Part shown: in pieces, positions 18,543 to 32,178 of the stretch
Position numbering within the stretch: the first letter of the stretch is position 1
How the letters are laid out: each line of letters opens with the position of its first letter
From: Eriocheir sinensis
Taxonomy: Eukaryota > Arthropoda > Malacostraca > Decapoda > Varunidae
DNA: 64,000 nucleotides
NCBI RefSeq assembly: GCF_024679095.1
Contig: NC_066512.1
Coordinates: 15,963,956 to 16,027,955 of the forward strand
Reading direction: 5' to 3'
Translations under genes and position numbers: made by a program
Notes under the pieces: generated by a model
What the model was told of the DNA's origin: nothing
Seen by the model: the letters and a program-made list of their open reading frames with translations, nothing else
Database searches by the model: none

Positions 18543-18851
18543 TCAGCTCACTTAGAGACGATAAGAGAGGAGGAACACCAGCCACGGTTTGCACCGAGTC
18601 TCCTTTTCTTACTGTTCCTCACTTAATTCCCCGACAGGATCTACCGCGGTTCCTTCAGCGAGTGGGAGGAGAAGGGCGGCGAGGTGCTGAAGCCCGGCCA
18701 GCCCCACGAGTTCGAGTTCGAGGACAGCAGCGACGACGAGGCCCAGTCATACTGCACGACGGGAAGTCCTTGTGCCCTTAAGGGGGGAAGCGCCTCGCCC
18801 TCCCACAACACTCCCCTCCAAGCCCCCAGACAGTCCAACAAGAGCCTTTGA
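18023..18851 (+). CDS. Second rhodanese paralogue with acidic C-terminal extension
   Basis: Exons are 18023-18136, 18313-18478 and 18638-18851 with GT-AG introns. The first of these is 114 nt, exactly as long as exon 2 of the upstream paralogue, and follows a strong pyrimidine tract and AG at 18022. An upstream exon ending in phase 1 is therefore likely but not identified. Alternatively, translation could begin at the in-frame ATG at 17965 (MSLPERFSLKDITDD...), giving 183 aa. The core reads TIIDVRNRNE, GQIPGSH, then the active loop CKSGVRS (C-x-x-G-x-R kept) and IYRGSFSEWEEKGGEV. A further ~45-residue tail has an acidic patch FEFEDSSDDE and a Ser/Pro-rich end, absent from the first paralogue. 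Function is likely sulfane-sulfur transfer; the tail's role is unknown. Confidence 0.75.
18492..18539. repeat. (GA)24 microsatellite
   Basis: Lies 14 bases after the exon donor in the last intron of the second rhodanese paralogue, on the opposite base strand to the CT tract in the equivalent intron of the first paralogue. Confidence 0.95.
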
Positions 18852-20018
18852 TCGTCGTTGAGACCGGACTCTAGCAGGACTCCGTTAGTCAAGTTTTCCC
18901 GCAGTGCCAGACATATTTTTATTTTCAACGTATTATTCCTCCTAGGGGTCCTTTTTATTTTTTCTATAATTTTTTTTAGGGGCAGCATCTTTGCAAGTAC
19001 CATTTTGGCTCGATTTTTTTTATATGTAGTAATAATGATATAGTTCTTGCCATGTGTTGGACAGCAGCGAGACATGTACCCACAGTGCAAGTTGACTCTA
19101 TAGACGAGAACTGTTGAAGAATATAGAGAGCGGTCATGTAATATCGGTGTGGCAAAGCCCGACAAGCTCACACGTATCTCAAGACTACTGGCACATTGCA
19201 CACAACAGCTGAAGGGGCTCAGGGTTTTTACTAATTATGAAATAATCACTCTTCCAACTTCTTAAATTGTGCGGCAGCATTATTTGTGGTGTTTCTGTGG
19301 TGGTGTTAGTGCAGCTTTCTTTCATGTATCAGATTATTTTTATCGTTTAACATCTTTTTCTACACTATGGTTGTAACTAAACTGGTAATTCATGAGCCGT
19401 CTATATAGGCAGCTTAGGTTACTGAACTGCCTTGCACATATACCACATAATTGAGCAGCAAGTAGAGGTTGTTCATAGTGAGGTGAGTTGAAAGTGACGG
19501 TAGTAGGCATAGTGGGTTTGTGGCCGTTCTCCAGTAGTGAATGCTTCGTGGAAATAGGGTTATTTTTCTATAAAGGTATTAATCGTAACAGTGAATGCAA
19601 AATATATAAATAATATTCAAAATATTTTGTGTATATCAGTGCATTTTATCATGAAGCTTGTTTATCATATCATTAACATAAATCATTTTTTTATAATATA
19701 CTCCCTGAATATCACTTTCCCACGAGGCGTATTTCTCTACCGAAGGCGTGCTTGTTACCAGGCCACAAAACTTTCTCTCGCCCGGCCCTAGGCGTCGCAC
19801 ATGATTGCCAGTGACTTCAAGCACGCTGTCCCCCCCACCTAAGGAACAAACAACGTGGAGAACATTGTATAAAAAGTATTTAGTGCCACCCTTCATCCAA
19901 AACATATTGTAATTACTAAAAGGAACATTATGGTGTAATATTGGGCGTGTTAAACAAAAATCTGGTGGCAACCGCAGGGGGAAGCGTGCCTGGAATGCCT
20001 ATTGTCACGGCCAAGGCT
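18852..20018. other. 3' UTR and intergenic region
   Basis: AT-rich sequence after the second rhodanese stop. No canonical AATAAA stands out near the stop. No other gene recognised. Confidence 0.4.
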
Positions 20019-20019
20019 T

Positions 20020-20026
20020 TATAAAA
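20020..20026 (+). promoter_or_regulatory. TATA box of the cysteine-rich protein gene
   Basis: TATAAAA sits 69 bases before the ATG at 20089. Transcription would then start near 20050, giving a 5' UTR of about 40 nt. This is the clearest core promoter in the window. Confidence 0.65.
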
Positions 20027-20088
20027 GGGTAAGGCTATGGGCCAAGGCCTTGGTTACGGTCACACCTCCACGGAAACGCTGTTCAGCC

Positions 20089-22467
<2,379 letters not shown>

Positions 22468-22668
22468 GCTTATAGTAGGTTCTTGCTGTTCTTGGTGGTG
22501 TGGTCTATTTTTATAGTATACCGAGCTGCCGTTGAAGGTAACTGCGTACGTGCTATGCTAATGACACGACGTATCAACGACAGGGAGGTTTGACTTTTGA
22601 TATCCTAAGTAATCCTTTAATCTATGTTGTATTTAGCAGATGTCATTGTCCGCTATAATTATCCAGAA

Positions 22669-22674
22669 ATTAAA
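22669..22674 (+). promoter_or_regulatory. Possible polyadenylation signal ATTAAA
   Basis: About 200 bases after the stop of the cysteine-rich gene. An AATAAA inside the nearby SINE-flanking sequence (about 22869) is an alternative. Confidence 0.4.
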
Positions 22675-22884
22675 TTTAAACGTGTCTGCATTTATCGATT
22701 TTAGTGTTAGGTTTCGGTGGAACCCTGTCCATGCATTTGTCTGATTTACTGATAGAGTATGTGTTCTGCACGAGGAATTTTTTAATGATAATGTAACTCG
22801 TTCATATTATCTACTAAACAAAAATTATAAAGTAAGATTATCATCCCGCCGCGTGCCCCCACCATGCAAATAAAGGTAAATACA

Positions 22885-23119
22885 AGGTAGCTAGGTCCCG
22901 TGGTAGTCTCCACCTTGTGCTTCGGCGGGGTGCTAGAGCGTAGGTTCGAGACCTGTCCGGTGCCATGGGGGTGGAAAGGTGGGCTCTTTCCTACACCCGT
23001 TGTTGGGCCTCCTTGAAAGAATTGGGTATCTCTCTGCCAGCCGTCTGGGCGGTTGCGCGGCATGCACCGCCTTCCTCCCTTGGGGTATATCCCCAACGGA
23101 ATACCAAAAAAAAAAAAAA
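22885..23119 (+). repeat. tRNA-derived SINE with poly(A) tail
   Basis: Starts with a tRNA-like head (A-box-like text around 'tcccgtggtagtctcc' and B box GGTTCGAGACC near 22941-22951). It runs through a GC-rich body and ends in an A16 run at about 23104-23119. Internal polymerase III boxes plus the tail identify a SINE, of a different family from the one at 16261. Confidence 0.7.
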
Positions 23120-23303
23120 AAGGAAGTAGCTAGAGATAATAGGTACAGGTAACATGGAATGGGATTCTTCATACTGCGGTGTCTTCGTTTTGCAATTAAA
23201 TATGATTTTCTGCATAACCTAAAACAAATTATGTTTTATTTATCCTTCAATCACTACACGATAGTAATCTCTTTTAGAAGCTACACTTACGTGATTGCCT
23301 GCA

Positions 23304-23480
23304 GATGTTTTACCGATTGATGCAGCTGCAGTACGATATATGCAAGTGTGCATCAGAGTTATGTGCCTAGAGCGCGCGAGCCAGACACTCGGGTGCAGCA
23401 ACCGGAGGTACCTCGGCCGTCATCTTTGGGAGCCCAGTCCAGCCAACTCTGTGCTCCAGCCGGCAACTTCAAAGTGGAGG
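23304..23480 (+). other. Possible orphan exon, uncertain
   Basis: A pyrimidine tract with CAG precedes 23304, and 'tggagGTAAGTGG' offers a good donor after about 23480. One frame stays open, with Arg/Leu-rich peptide and a few cysteines. It matches nothing I recognise and may be chance. Confidence 0.2.
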
Positions 23481-23600
23481 TAAGTGGTAGGTGGTGATGG
23501 TGGTAGTGGTGGTGATGATGGTGGTGGTGGTGGTGCTATAGTGATGGTGGTAGGGTGGCCATTTCCAAATTTCCAAAAAGGATGACATTGCGTATCGATA

Positions 23601-23899
<299 letters not shown>

Positions 23900-24317
23900 T
23901 GAATGTAAATAAAAACTTTCACTTCTAATGAAACTGACAAAAAACAAATAAATCTTACTGCACATATAAAACCTAGTTGTGTCCTCCCCTTGATGCCAGG
24001 AGGTTTATATGTTGTATTTTTGTCCTCTACCAGCCATATCCAATAGTTTCTTGTTGTCCAAAAATATCTTGTGAATAAGCTACTGCAGTTTTCCCCTTAC
24101 TTCCTATCTCCACAGCACGTACAGCGACACGTACAGTGTACAAAAAGCATGAAACTCATCCTTTCTGCTTTAAGCAATGAATCCACCCTCTTTGGTCCAG
24201 TCAGAGTTAAACGACGTCTTTCTTTTCGGCAGTTTGACTCCTCAAATCGTAAATTAATTGCCCAATCACACTGCACCGTGCCCAACTCACGACTACAGGC
24301 CGCGCCGTCGCTGTGAG

Positions 24318-24517
24318 CAGTGTTGCCAACTCAAAATTTAAACATCCGCTAGGATGGCCTAAAAAATCCGCCAGATGATAGGAGAAGCTTTAAAAATTTG
24401 CCGCTAGATTGGACTTGAAAATCCGCCAGTTACTCTTGTCAATATTAAGATTTTTCCCACTAGATAACATGCAATTCCGCCAGATCTAGCGAAAAATTCG
24501 CTAAAATGGCATCACTG
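24318..24517. mobile_element. 200-bp hAT-type MITE with perfect 8-bp target duplication
   Basis: Ends are CAGTGTTGCCA and, inverted, CAGTGATGCCA. It is flanked exactly by GCTGTGAG at 24310-24317 and again at 24518-24525. An 8-bp duplication with CAGTG termini is diagnostic of the hAT superfamily. The interior repeats the theme 'ccgcca..taga..g' several times and has no coding capacity. Confidence 0.88.
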
Positions 24518-24971
24518 GCTGTGAGAGATGTAACTCACGCAGTCACAACGTTGGTTAGACCTCTACAGTTCTTGTCTACTGTCCGAGTGTCCGACTGTGG
24601 CTGCCGACCTTGGCCTCGGTACTCCCAGATATTCTAATTGTAAGTCATTATTGTATGTCTACGGTAATTTATTTGTTTATTTATTTATCTATTAACTTAC
24701 TCATTTTATCATTTTTTTGTATTTTATTCTTATTTATTTATTTATCTATTGATTAATTTATTTATCTTTTTTGTCTCACTCCAAGATATCTTTTTTGTCT
24801 CACCCCAAGAAAGGAGGACAAATGCATGTCCGGCGTGAGGTCGCGCCGGATGGAGGACAAGGTGCTCAAAAGGAGGACTGTCCGGCGTAAAGCCGGACGT
24901 CTGGCCACCCGAGGTGGTGGTGGTGCTATAGTGGTGGTGATGGTGGTGGTACTGGTGATGGTGGTGGAGTT

Positions 24972-24975
<4 letters not shown>

Positions 24976-25065
<90 letters not shown>
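24976..25065. repeat. (GA)n microsatellite
   Basis: About 90 bp of GA following a GGT-rich stretch. Confidence 0.95.
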
Positions 25066-25068
<3 letters not shown>

Positions 25069-25084
25069 ACGTGACATATATGAC

Positions 25085-26243
25085 ATAACTCAGGTTTTAA
25101 CATAAGAACATACGAACGTAAGGAGTCTGCAAGAGACCGGTTGGCCTATACAAGGCAGCTCCTGTACACTCAACCCCACCTTACCTCACCATCCATGGCC
25201 TTATCTAACCTCTTCTTGAATGTATCTACGGTATTGGCACCCACAACATGGCCCCCCAAGCCTGTTCCATTCGTCCACCACTCTATTGGTGAACCAATTC
25301 TTGCCTATGTCTGTTAAATCTGAATTTGTCTAACTTAAAACCATTGCTACGCGTCCTACCTGGCTCTTTTACTATCAAAATCTTATTGACATCCCCTTTA
25401 TTAAATCCCTTCATCCATTTAAAGACTTCGATCAGTCTCTTCGCAACCTTCGCCTTTCTAATGAGTGTAGATTTAACTGCTTCAGCCTGTCTTCATAAGG
25501 CAAGTTTCTCACCCCCTGAATCATATTTGTCATCCTCCTCTGTACAGATTCTAACATCTTGATATCCATTCTATAGTAGGGGGACCAGAACTGAACTGCA
25601 TAATCGAGATGAGGTCTAACTAGTGCTAAGTAAAGGTTGAGGATGACTTCAGCGCTCCTATTGCTTACGCTCCTTGAGATGAAACCAAGTACTCTGTTTG
25701 CCCGATTTTTAGCCTGAATGCATTGAGCCCTAGGACGGAGGTCAGCGCTCACTAGGACTCCTAAGTCTCTCTCACGCCTAGACCTACTTATAGGAGTGCC
25801 ATTTAAGGAGTAATTGTGTGAGGGGTTATTCCTACCTACAGTCAGAATGCTACACTTCCCGACATTGAATTCCATCTGCCACTTCCCCGCCCAGTCATAT
25901 AGTCTGTCAAGCTCATCCTGGAGAACGGTAGCGTCCCTGTCTGATTGGATTACTCTACCGATCTTGGTATCATCTGTGAACTTGCTGACATCACTACTAA
26001 TTCCTGTGTCCAAGTCATTGATGTAAATAATAAAAAGCAGAGGACCCAGCACCGACCCTTGTGGGACGCCACTCGTAACACTGCCTCATTCAGATTTTTT
26101 ACCATTGATTTGCACTCTCTGCTTCCTACCACTAAGCCACGCCCTGATCCAGTTCAAAACTTTCCCATCTATGCCGTGAGCCTGTAATTTTAGTAATAGC
26201 CGGTGATGGGGAACTTTGTCGAACGCTTTACTGAAATCCAGAT

Positions 26244-26329
<86 letters not shown>

Positions 26330-27278
26330 ATAGTTTTCATCTTGGTCAACCGCCTCGATTACTTTAGTGTAGAAGGACAACAGGCTACTAAGGCAAGACT
26401 TACCCTTTATGAATCCATGCTGTGAATCATGAATTAAACTATGCTTTTCTAGATGGTCCCGAATGCTCCCGGCTATAATTGACTCCAACATCTTTCCTAC
26501 AACTGATGTTAAGCTAATTGGGCGATAATTTGAGGTGGCTGAGTTGTCTCCCTTTTTGAAAATCGGCGTCACATTAGCTACTTTCCATTGATTGGGCACA
26601 TACCCAGAATTTACCGACGTCTTAAAAGATATCGGTAAGTGGGCCACTGAGGACCTCCTTGCACTTTTTCAGCACCCTTGGGAATACTCCGTCTGGGCCC
26701 GGCGATTTGTTTTTCTTCACCCTACTAATCTCATCCTGGACTACCTGCCTAGTGATGATCACATCCCTCAACTTGTCGTTCCCTTCGCCCTCATATACCT
26801 GAACTCTCTCCGGAATGGTTGTTAGATTTTCCTGCGTGAAAACTGAGAGGAAATAGTCATTCAACATTTGGCTCATATCTTCCCCTTTCTCAACGAGCTC
26901 ACCTGTGTTAGTTTTCAACGGTCCAATTTTGTCCCTTGTTTTCGTTCTGTACAAATTGAAGAAGCCCTTGGGATCGCTCTTGGCCTCGTTGGCTACCATA
27001 ATCTCATAATTTCTTTTTGCTAGGCGGGTGTTCCTCTTCACCGAACTGGCTAGCTCAACATACCTACCCCTGAGGTGTGTTTCTCCGTTCTTTATTTTCC
27101 TATAAATTCCTCTCTTTAAGCCTATCTCATGCTTGAGTCTGCGGGTCATCCATTTGGGGTCGTTATTTTTCTTCCTACGTGCTTGGTAAGGCCCGGGATA
27201 TGTTGTCTTCGACCCTCTGCAATTACTCTAACTAAATTATTGAAGATCATTTCTACATGATTCCCCTGTCTTCAGACC
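25085..27278 (-). pseudogene. Non-LTR retrotransposon (Jockey/CR1-like), 5'-truncated, reverse transcriptase
   Basis: Read on the minus strand, the conserved order is intact. First comes the pre-RT segment (27149-26622; FFNLYRTKTRDK, KNKSPGPDG). Then RT block GYVPNQWKVANV, FKKGD, NYRPISLTSVVGK (about 26610-26500), YLDFSKAFDKVPHHRLL (about 26245-26190), SDVSKFTDDTKIG as the catalytic box, and LGVLVSADLRP. It ends with ALVRPHLDYAVQFWSP and VQRRMTNMIQG. The RT is split by an ~80-bp (TA)n tract at 26247-26326 just before YLDFSKAFD, which also shifts the frame. The 3' end near 25090-25130 has the repeated 'taagaacatacgaacgtaagg' type tail. The 5' half with the endonuclease is missing, so it is dead. 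Confidence 0.88.
26247..26326. repeat. (TA)n microsatellite inside the LINE reverse transcriptase
   Basis: About 80 bp of TA at the point where related elements encode a short Asp-Val-Ile-Tyr type junction. It grew from ATATAC-like codons within the coding sequence. Confidence 0.95.
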
Positions 27279-27741
<463 letters not shown>

Positions 27742-27823
27742 CTCTGTGATGTATCACTATAAACTATTATTAGAAATCACCTCCCAGGGTTCCCCCATAC
27801 CATTTCTCATAATTTAATTGGTG

Positions 27824-27863
27824 AAAAGGAGAAAGAGGCCCCATGGGGCCTCTTTCTCCTTTT
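27824..27863. repeat. 40-bp perfect palindrome
   Basis: Starts AAAAGGAGAAAGAGGCCCCA and is followed at once by its exact reverse complement; with one bulged base it extends three more pairs. Confidence 0.9.
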
Positions 27864-28837
27864 ACCAGTCCAAAGCTATAATTATAGTGTCCTTTTTCTC
27901 TCCATCTCATTCTTTCATTTGTTCAGTCTCACATTCTTCCACTTTCTTACATATTCCATTCAAACCAATTTCTTAAATTTGTTTGTCTCCATTCAGACAT
28001 ATATACCTATTTTGCTTATAGCCTCATTTTGATGCACCTGCTTGATTAGCATATACGTATACTGGTTCTATATATGTCATTCGTCCACAATTCGTTGCCC
28101 ATTTGCTACTCCTAAAATTCCACAGGTATACTTTTCGTGCTTTCCTTCTTAATTTAATCCTCTTTGAGTCGTGGAAAGTGTATATAGGCTCAGTGTTCTT
28201 CCATATTTCTCTATCCTTTTCTCTCTTTCCTTCTCTTCAGCATCCTTTCTCCCTTACTCTCCATTTTACCTCTTTTCTTCTCTCCCTGCTCCTCAGCATC
28301 CTTCTCTTCCTCTATGCTCCACGTCTTTTCTTCTTCTTCTTCTTCTTTTGACCTTTTCCGCTTTGTATCTCTTCTTAGGTCCTCCTCCTCTCGGTCTTCT
28401 CTTCTTCTTATTCACACACTCTTTCCTTTTCGTAACTTTCCTCGCTGTGATAAGAAACCTACGTTATCGCATTATCATTTTCTTGGTTGTTTACTCGGCC
28501 TCTCTTCTTTTAGCTTTTGTAACGGCGCCCGGCTTATCACGCTTTGCCTGAAACTCTGAATTAATGTCACTGTGTTTGCTTGAGGCAGTTTTGGCACTCG
28601 GTAAGAAGGCAGACCAAGTTTAAGCACGTAACGGTCATGCCCAAGTAATGTCTGTTTCGTAATGAAGTCGTTATCAGCTAAGGGCACGCCGCTCCGGGAG
28701 ATTATTAAAGAGCGACAACTCAACGTGGTGTGCTGAGTGCTGAGTGATTCCATAGGAGTGCCTTGTGCTGAGTGCTGAGTGGCAGGCAGGCAGACAGCAC
28801 CGGTGGGAGGCCGAGACAAGCACACCCCGGGTCTTCT
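27864..28837. other. Pyrimidine-rich intergenic region
   Basis: 28190-28440 is strongly CT-rich on the plus strand with CTT and CTTCT runs. A direct repeat of 'gtgctgagtgctgagtg' type occurs near 28730-28790. The open frames are compositional artefacts. Confidence 0.4.
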
Positions 28838-30253
28838 GGGCACTGGGGAAAGTAAGCATAGGCCTTCATGCTTCTTTTGGTTGTTTACAGACCTCCAAGT
28901 AATTCTTTGGTGGACAATATAGCTCTCATTTCCTACCTTGAGTCTGTATGTGAGGGTACAGAACTTATTCTGCCCTCCATTGATTAAGGTCCTCAGACGT
29001 TCCTGTTGGTAGTTCTTTATTTGGTGAGCAATTTCTTGATTTTTTTAGCTCTCTGGGTCTTATACAGTGGGTCAAGTCAAGTGGGTACCACAGAAAATGA
29101 TAGAATATCAAATGTTAATTTGATTGACCCCTTTTCTGGCTGTGACCATTTTCCTGTAATATTTGACCATCTATTTTGTCCCCTCCAATCTATCCCAGTG
29201 AATTCAAAGGATGAATATGATTTTTTCAAAGGAAAGTACAGTTTAATAAACAAACATTTCAAGGACATTGAATTTATGGGACTAGATATTGATTAGTCTC
29301 ACTAGAGATTTAAGAGTTTATTGTTCAATACTTTCCACCGCTTTATTCCCAAGAAACTAGGTCCCTGTTCACCAAAGCCTCCTTGGACCACAAGCATACC
29401 TAATGATATCAAACGTCGTAAACGGCAGGCTTGGCTTAACTATAAAGATGCTCATTCTGTGTTTGGCAGATCATCTCCTATTGCCTTAAGGTTGTGGTAT
29501 GTATTTAACCATTTATCCCTGAAATTCAAAGAAATTGTCCATCAGTCAGTCATTAATTATGAAAAATCCCTTGTCTCTGCTGGTTACCATGATGTGAAGT
29601 GTTTTCACGCTTACCTCCGTCACAAGAAGGTTCAGCGTTCGGCAGTTGGGCCGTTATATAGTGAGGACGGATGGTGTGTTGAGGCTGCAGATATGGCAAA
29701 CCATTTCGTTAGGGCTTTTTCCACCGTGCGGTGTGATGATAAATTTATATTCAATGTCTATAGTTTTGATATTTTTCAAATAGAGAATATTTTGGCTCAA
29801 TCAAAACCTTCTGCTTGTTCTGGCCCTGATGGTATTCCTTCAGTCTTTTTAAAAGATGTGCCCATTCTATTAGTTACCCTCTGTTGCTACTGTTCATAAA
29901 ATCTCTCATCAATGCAGGTCCCTTCAGACTGGAAAGATGCTAATGTTATGGCACTGTTCAAAGGGGGAGTCCATTCTGATCCCCTCAACTATAGACCAAT
30001 TAATTTGACATCAGTGTGTTGTAAATCGTTTGAAAGAATAATCGTGTCTCAACTTACTGCTGATTTGGAAGATAATAACTTACTTTCCCCGCATCAGTAT
30101 GATTTTAGTTCGGGCAGATCAGTTTCTGAGCAACTGTTATATACCTATGACTATGTGACTCATTTCTATGATAGTGGTATGTCAGCGGATATGATATTTT
30201 TTGATTTCAAGAAAGCTTTTGATGCTGTTAATCATAGATTATTACTCACAATG

Positions 30254-30937
30254 CTGATCAACCTTCCTTTAACCCGTGGGCTTCGGCTATGGGAAAGCCG
30301 AGAAGTGCCCGAGAAACGACAAAATTACTCTGCATTTTGAGACTAAGAAAAGAGCATGGAATGTACATCAGAGAACTCCTCTCATAACCATAAAGCCGTT
30401 AAAAATATTTACTTTTACTCAAACTCCATTCTTTTTGGGTGGTGTTTGTTACAAAATAAACAGTCTTGTGACGCGTGGCATCTAGCCGAGAGTCGCTTGT
30501 TGTGTACTATAGTGAATTTGACAAGTGATTACTGTATGGATAGGTAATTCAGTATGCCATGACCTTGCAGCATCACCTATGACAAAAAAGCCCACCTCAA
30601 GATCACTCACCCACCACATTGACCTAGGGCATTCATGGTGGGTTGCGCTATGCCACCACCGCCTACAATTAGCTCGAATTTGGCATTTTATGGCGAGCCC
30701 TTTTTAGGGTCCATCGTACCACAGCCACGACTCGTGAAAGCCCAAAAAAGGGTCTGCCGACGTTCTCGGGTTAATGGAGTAAAGACTCAATCTAGCGAGA
30801 CGTTCACTATATGGCAGATCATGAAAACCAGCAGTTTTCTTAGTCCACCTCCTCAGAACATTTTCTAAGAGCCTAATGTCACCTGTATAACCAGTGAACC
30901 AAACCACAGAGGCAAAGTCCAAGATAGGGCGAATATG
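30254..30937 (-). repeat. Inverted copy of the LINE's own 3' region, split by a MITE
   Basis: 30254-30272 plus 30771-30937 read on the minus strand as FASVVWFTGYTGDIRLLENV and the following residues, matching 31480-31650 of the same element in opposite orientation. It retains about 14 bp that the plus-strand copy lacks, so it is older than that deletion or came from a sister element. Confidence 0.8.
30273..30770. mobile_element. piggyBac-type MITE with TTAA duplication, copy 1
   Basis: 498 bp beginning CCCGTGGGCTTCGGC and ending GTTCTCGGG, bounded by TTAA on both sides (30269-30272 and 30771-30774). The unoccupied site is visible in the plus-strand LINE at 31633-31636, where one TTAA stands in the same sequence context. 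No coding capacity. Confidence 0.85.
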
Positions 30938-32178
30938 ATGGCTGAAAGACTATTTGAATGGCAGAAAGTTGCAAGTAGTTTTCCATGGTAGTGAGAGTTA
31001 TAAAACAGATGTAAGCAGTGATGTTCCCCAAGGGTCGGTAATTGGTCCCTTGCTTTTTCTTATCTACATGAATCATGTTGTTTCAGAACTAATTTGGTTA
31101 TTTGCTGATGATCTAAAATTATACCTAGCTACTGCAATTTCTAAGTCTAACCATTTAATTTCTCACAGTGTTTTGCAGAGAGACATTAACACTCTTTACA
31201 ACACAAGCAGTTCTTGGGGTTTATCTTTCTCATTTGGTAAATGTGCCAGAATGAACTTTTGTAGGAATTTCCCTTATGCTCCTATTCCTGTACGTACCAT
31301 ATTTTATAGGAGACCTTACAAGATGTAGATAACTATAAAGATCTAGGGGTCAGGGTGGATTCCTCCCTAAAGTTTCACTTGCATGTAAGAGAAATTACTG
31401 GCAAGGCTGGAGGCATTGGTTACAGTATTTTAAAGGTTACCCTTTGCAGATCTCCTGATTTCATGAAGGCAGTTTTCATCTCTCATATTCATCCTATCTG
31501 TGGTTTGGTTCACTGGTTATACAGGTGACATTAGGCTTTTAGAAAATGTTCAGAGGAGGTGGACTAAGAAAATTGCTGGTTTTCATGATCTGCCATATAG
31601 TGAACGTCTCGCTAGATTGAGTCTTTACTCCATTAAAGGAAGGTTGATCAGGGCTGATCTTATTATGGTGTTCAACATTATGAAAGGGTTTTGTCCTAGT
31701 CTAGGTCACCTTTTTGTTAGAAATCATAACAGAGACACAAGAGGCCATTCCTTCAAGCTTTTTGTTCCTCGTTACAACACTGATGTTCGAGCTCGTTTCT
31801 TCTCAGTGCGGGTCATTAGCATTTGGAATAATTTACCTGAATCAGTTGTCGTAGTAAATTCTGTTAATGCTTTTAAACGGCATCTCGACACTTCTCTTGG
31901 TCAAATTTTGTATGATTTTGATTGACTTTGGGTTGTTGAGTATCACTTTGAATTGTAAAATTGTGTCCTGTGCTGTGGTCTCCACTCGGGATTGCCAACC
32001 TGACTGCATTGTCTTGCCACTTGCTCAAGAGTGTTATGGCAGTGGTTTGTGTGGTCTTGGTGATGCCACATTAGCCAACCATCAGATCATTTAAAGGACT
32101 CTCTACTTGCTGTCTTGGTTGGAGGCGTCACTTGATTCTAGATGGGGTTCTCCCCATCTAGGTAAGAAATCTAGGTAA

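Larger units (their letters stand above)
28875..32178 (+). pseudogene. Non-LTR retrotransposon (Jockey/CR1-like), rearranged
   Basis: The order is: endonuclease C-terminus (about 28878-29160; VVYRPPSNS, then SGCDHFPVIFDH), linker ORF 29321-29899 with SACSGPDGIPS, RT blocks SDWKDANVMALFKGG, NYRPINLTSVCCK and FFDFKKAFDAVNH (29912-30250). After an interruption come WLKDYLNGRK, VPQGSVIGPLLFLIYMN and the catalytic WLFADDLKLY (about 30935-31130). The C-terminal part VQRRWTKKIAGFHDLPYSERLARL ends with a stop at 31922-31924. The 3' tail repeats 'tctaggtaag'. Several frameshifts and stops, plus an inverted fragment of its own 3' region at about 30254-30937, make it inactive. The 5' end is truncated. 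Confidence 0.85.

Noticed and set aside
28171..28551. 126-codon Leu/Ser/Phe-rich frame as a membrane protein
   Set aside because: Comes from a CT-rich stretch; neighbouring frames are equally open and no start or splice context supports it.
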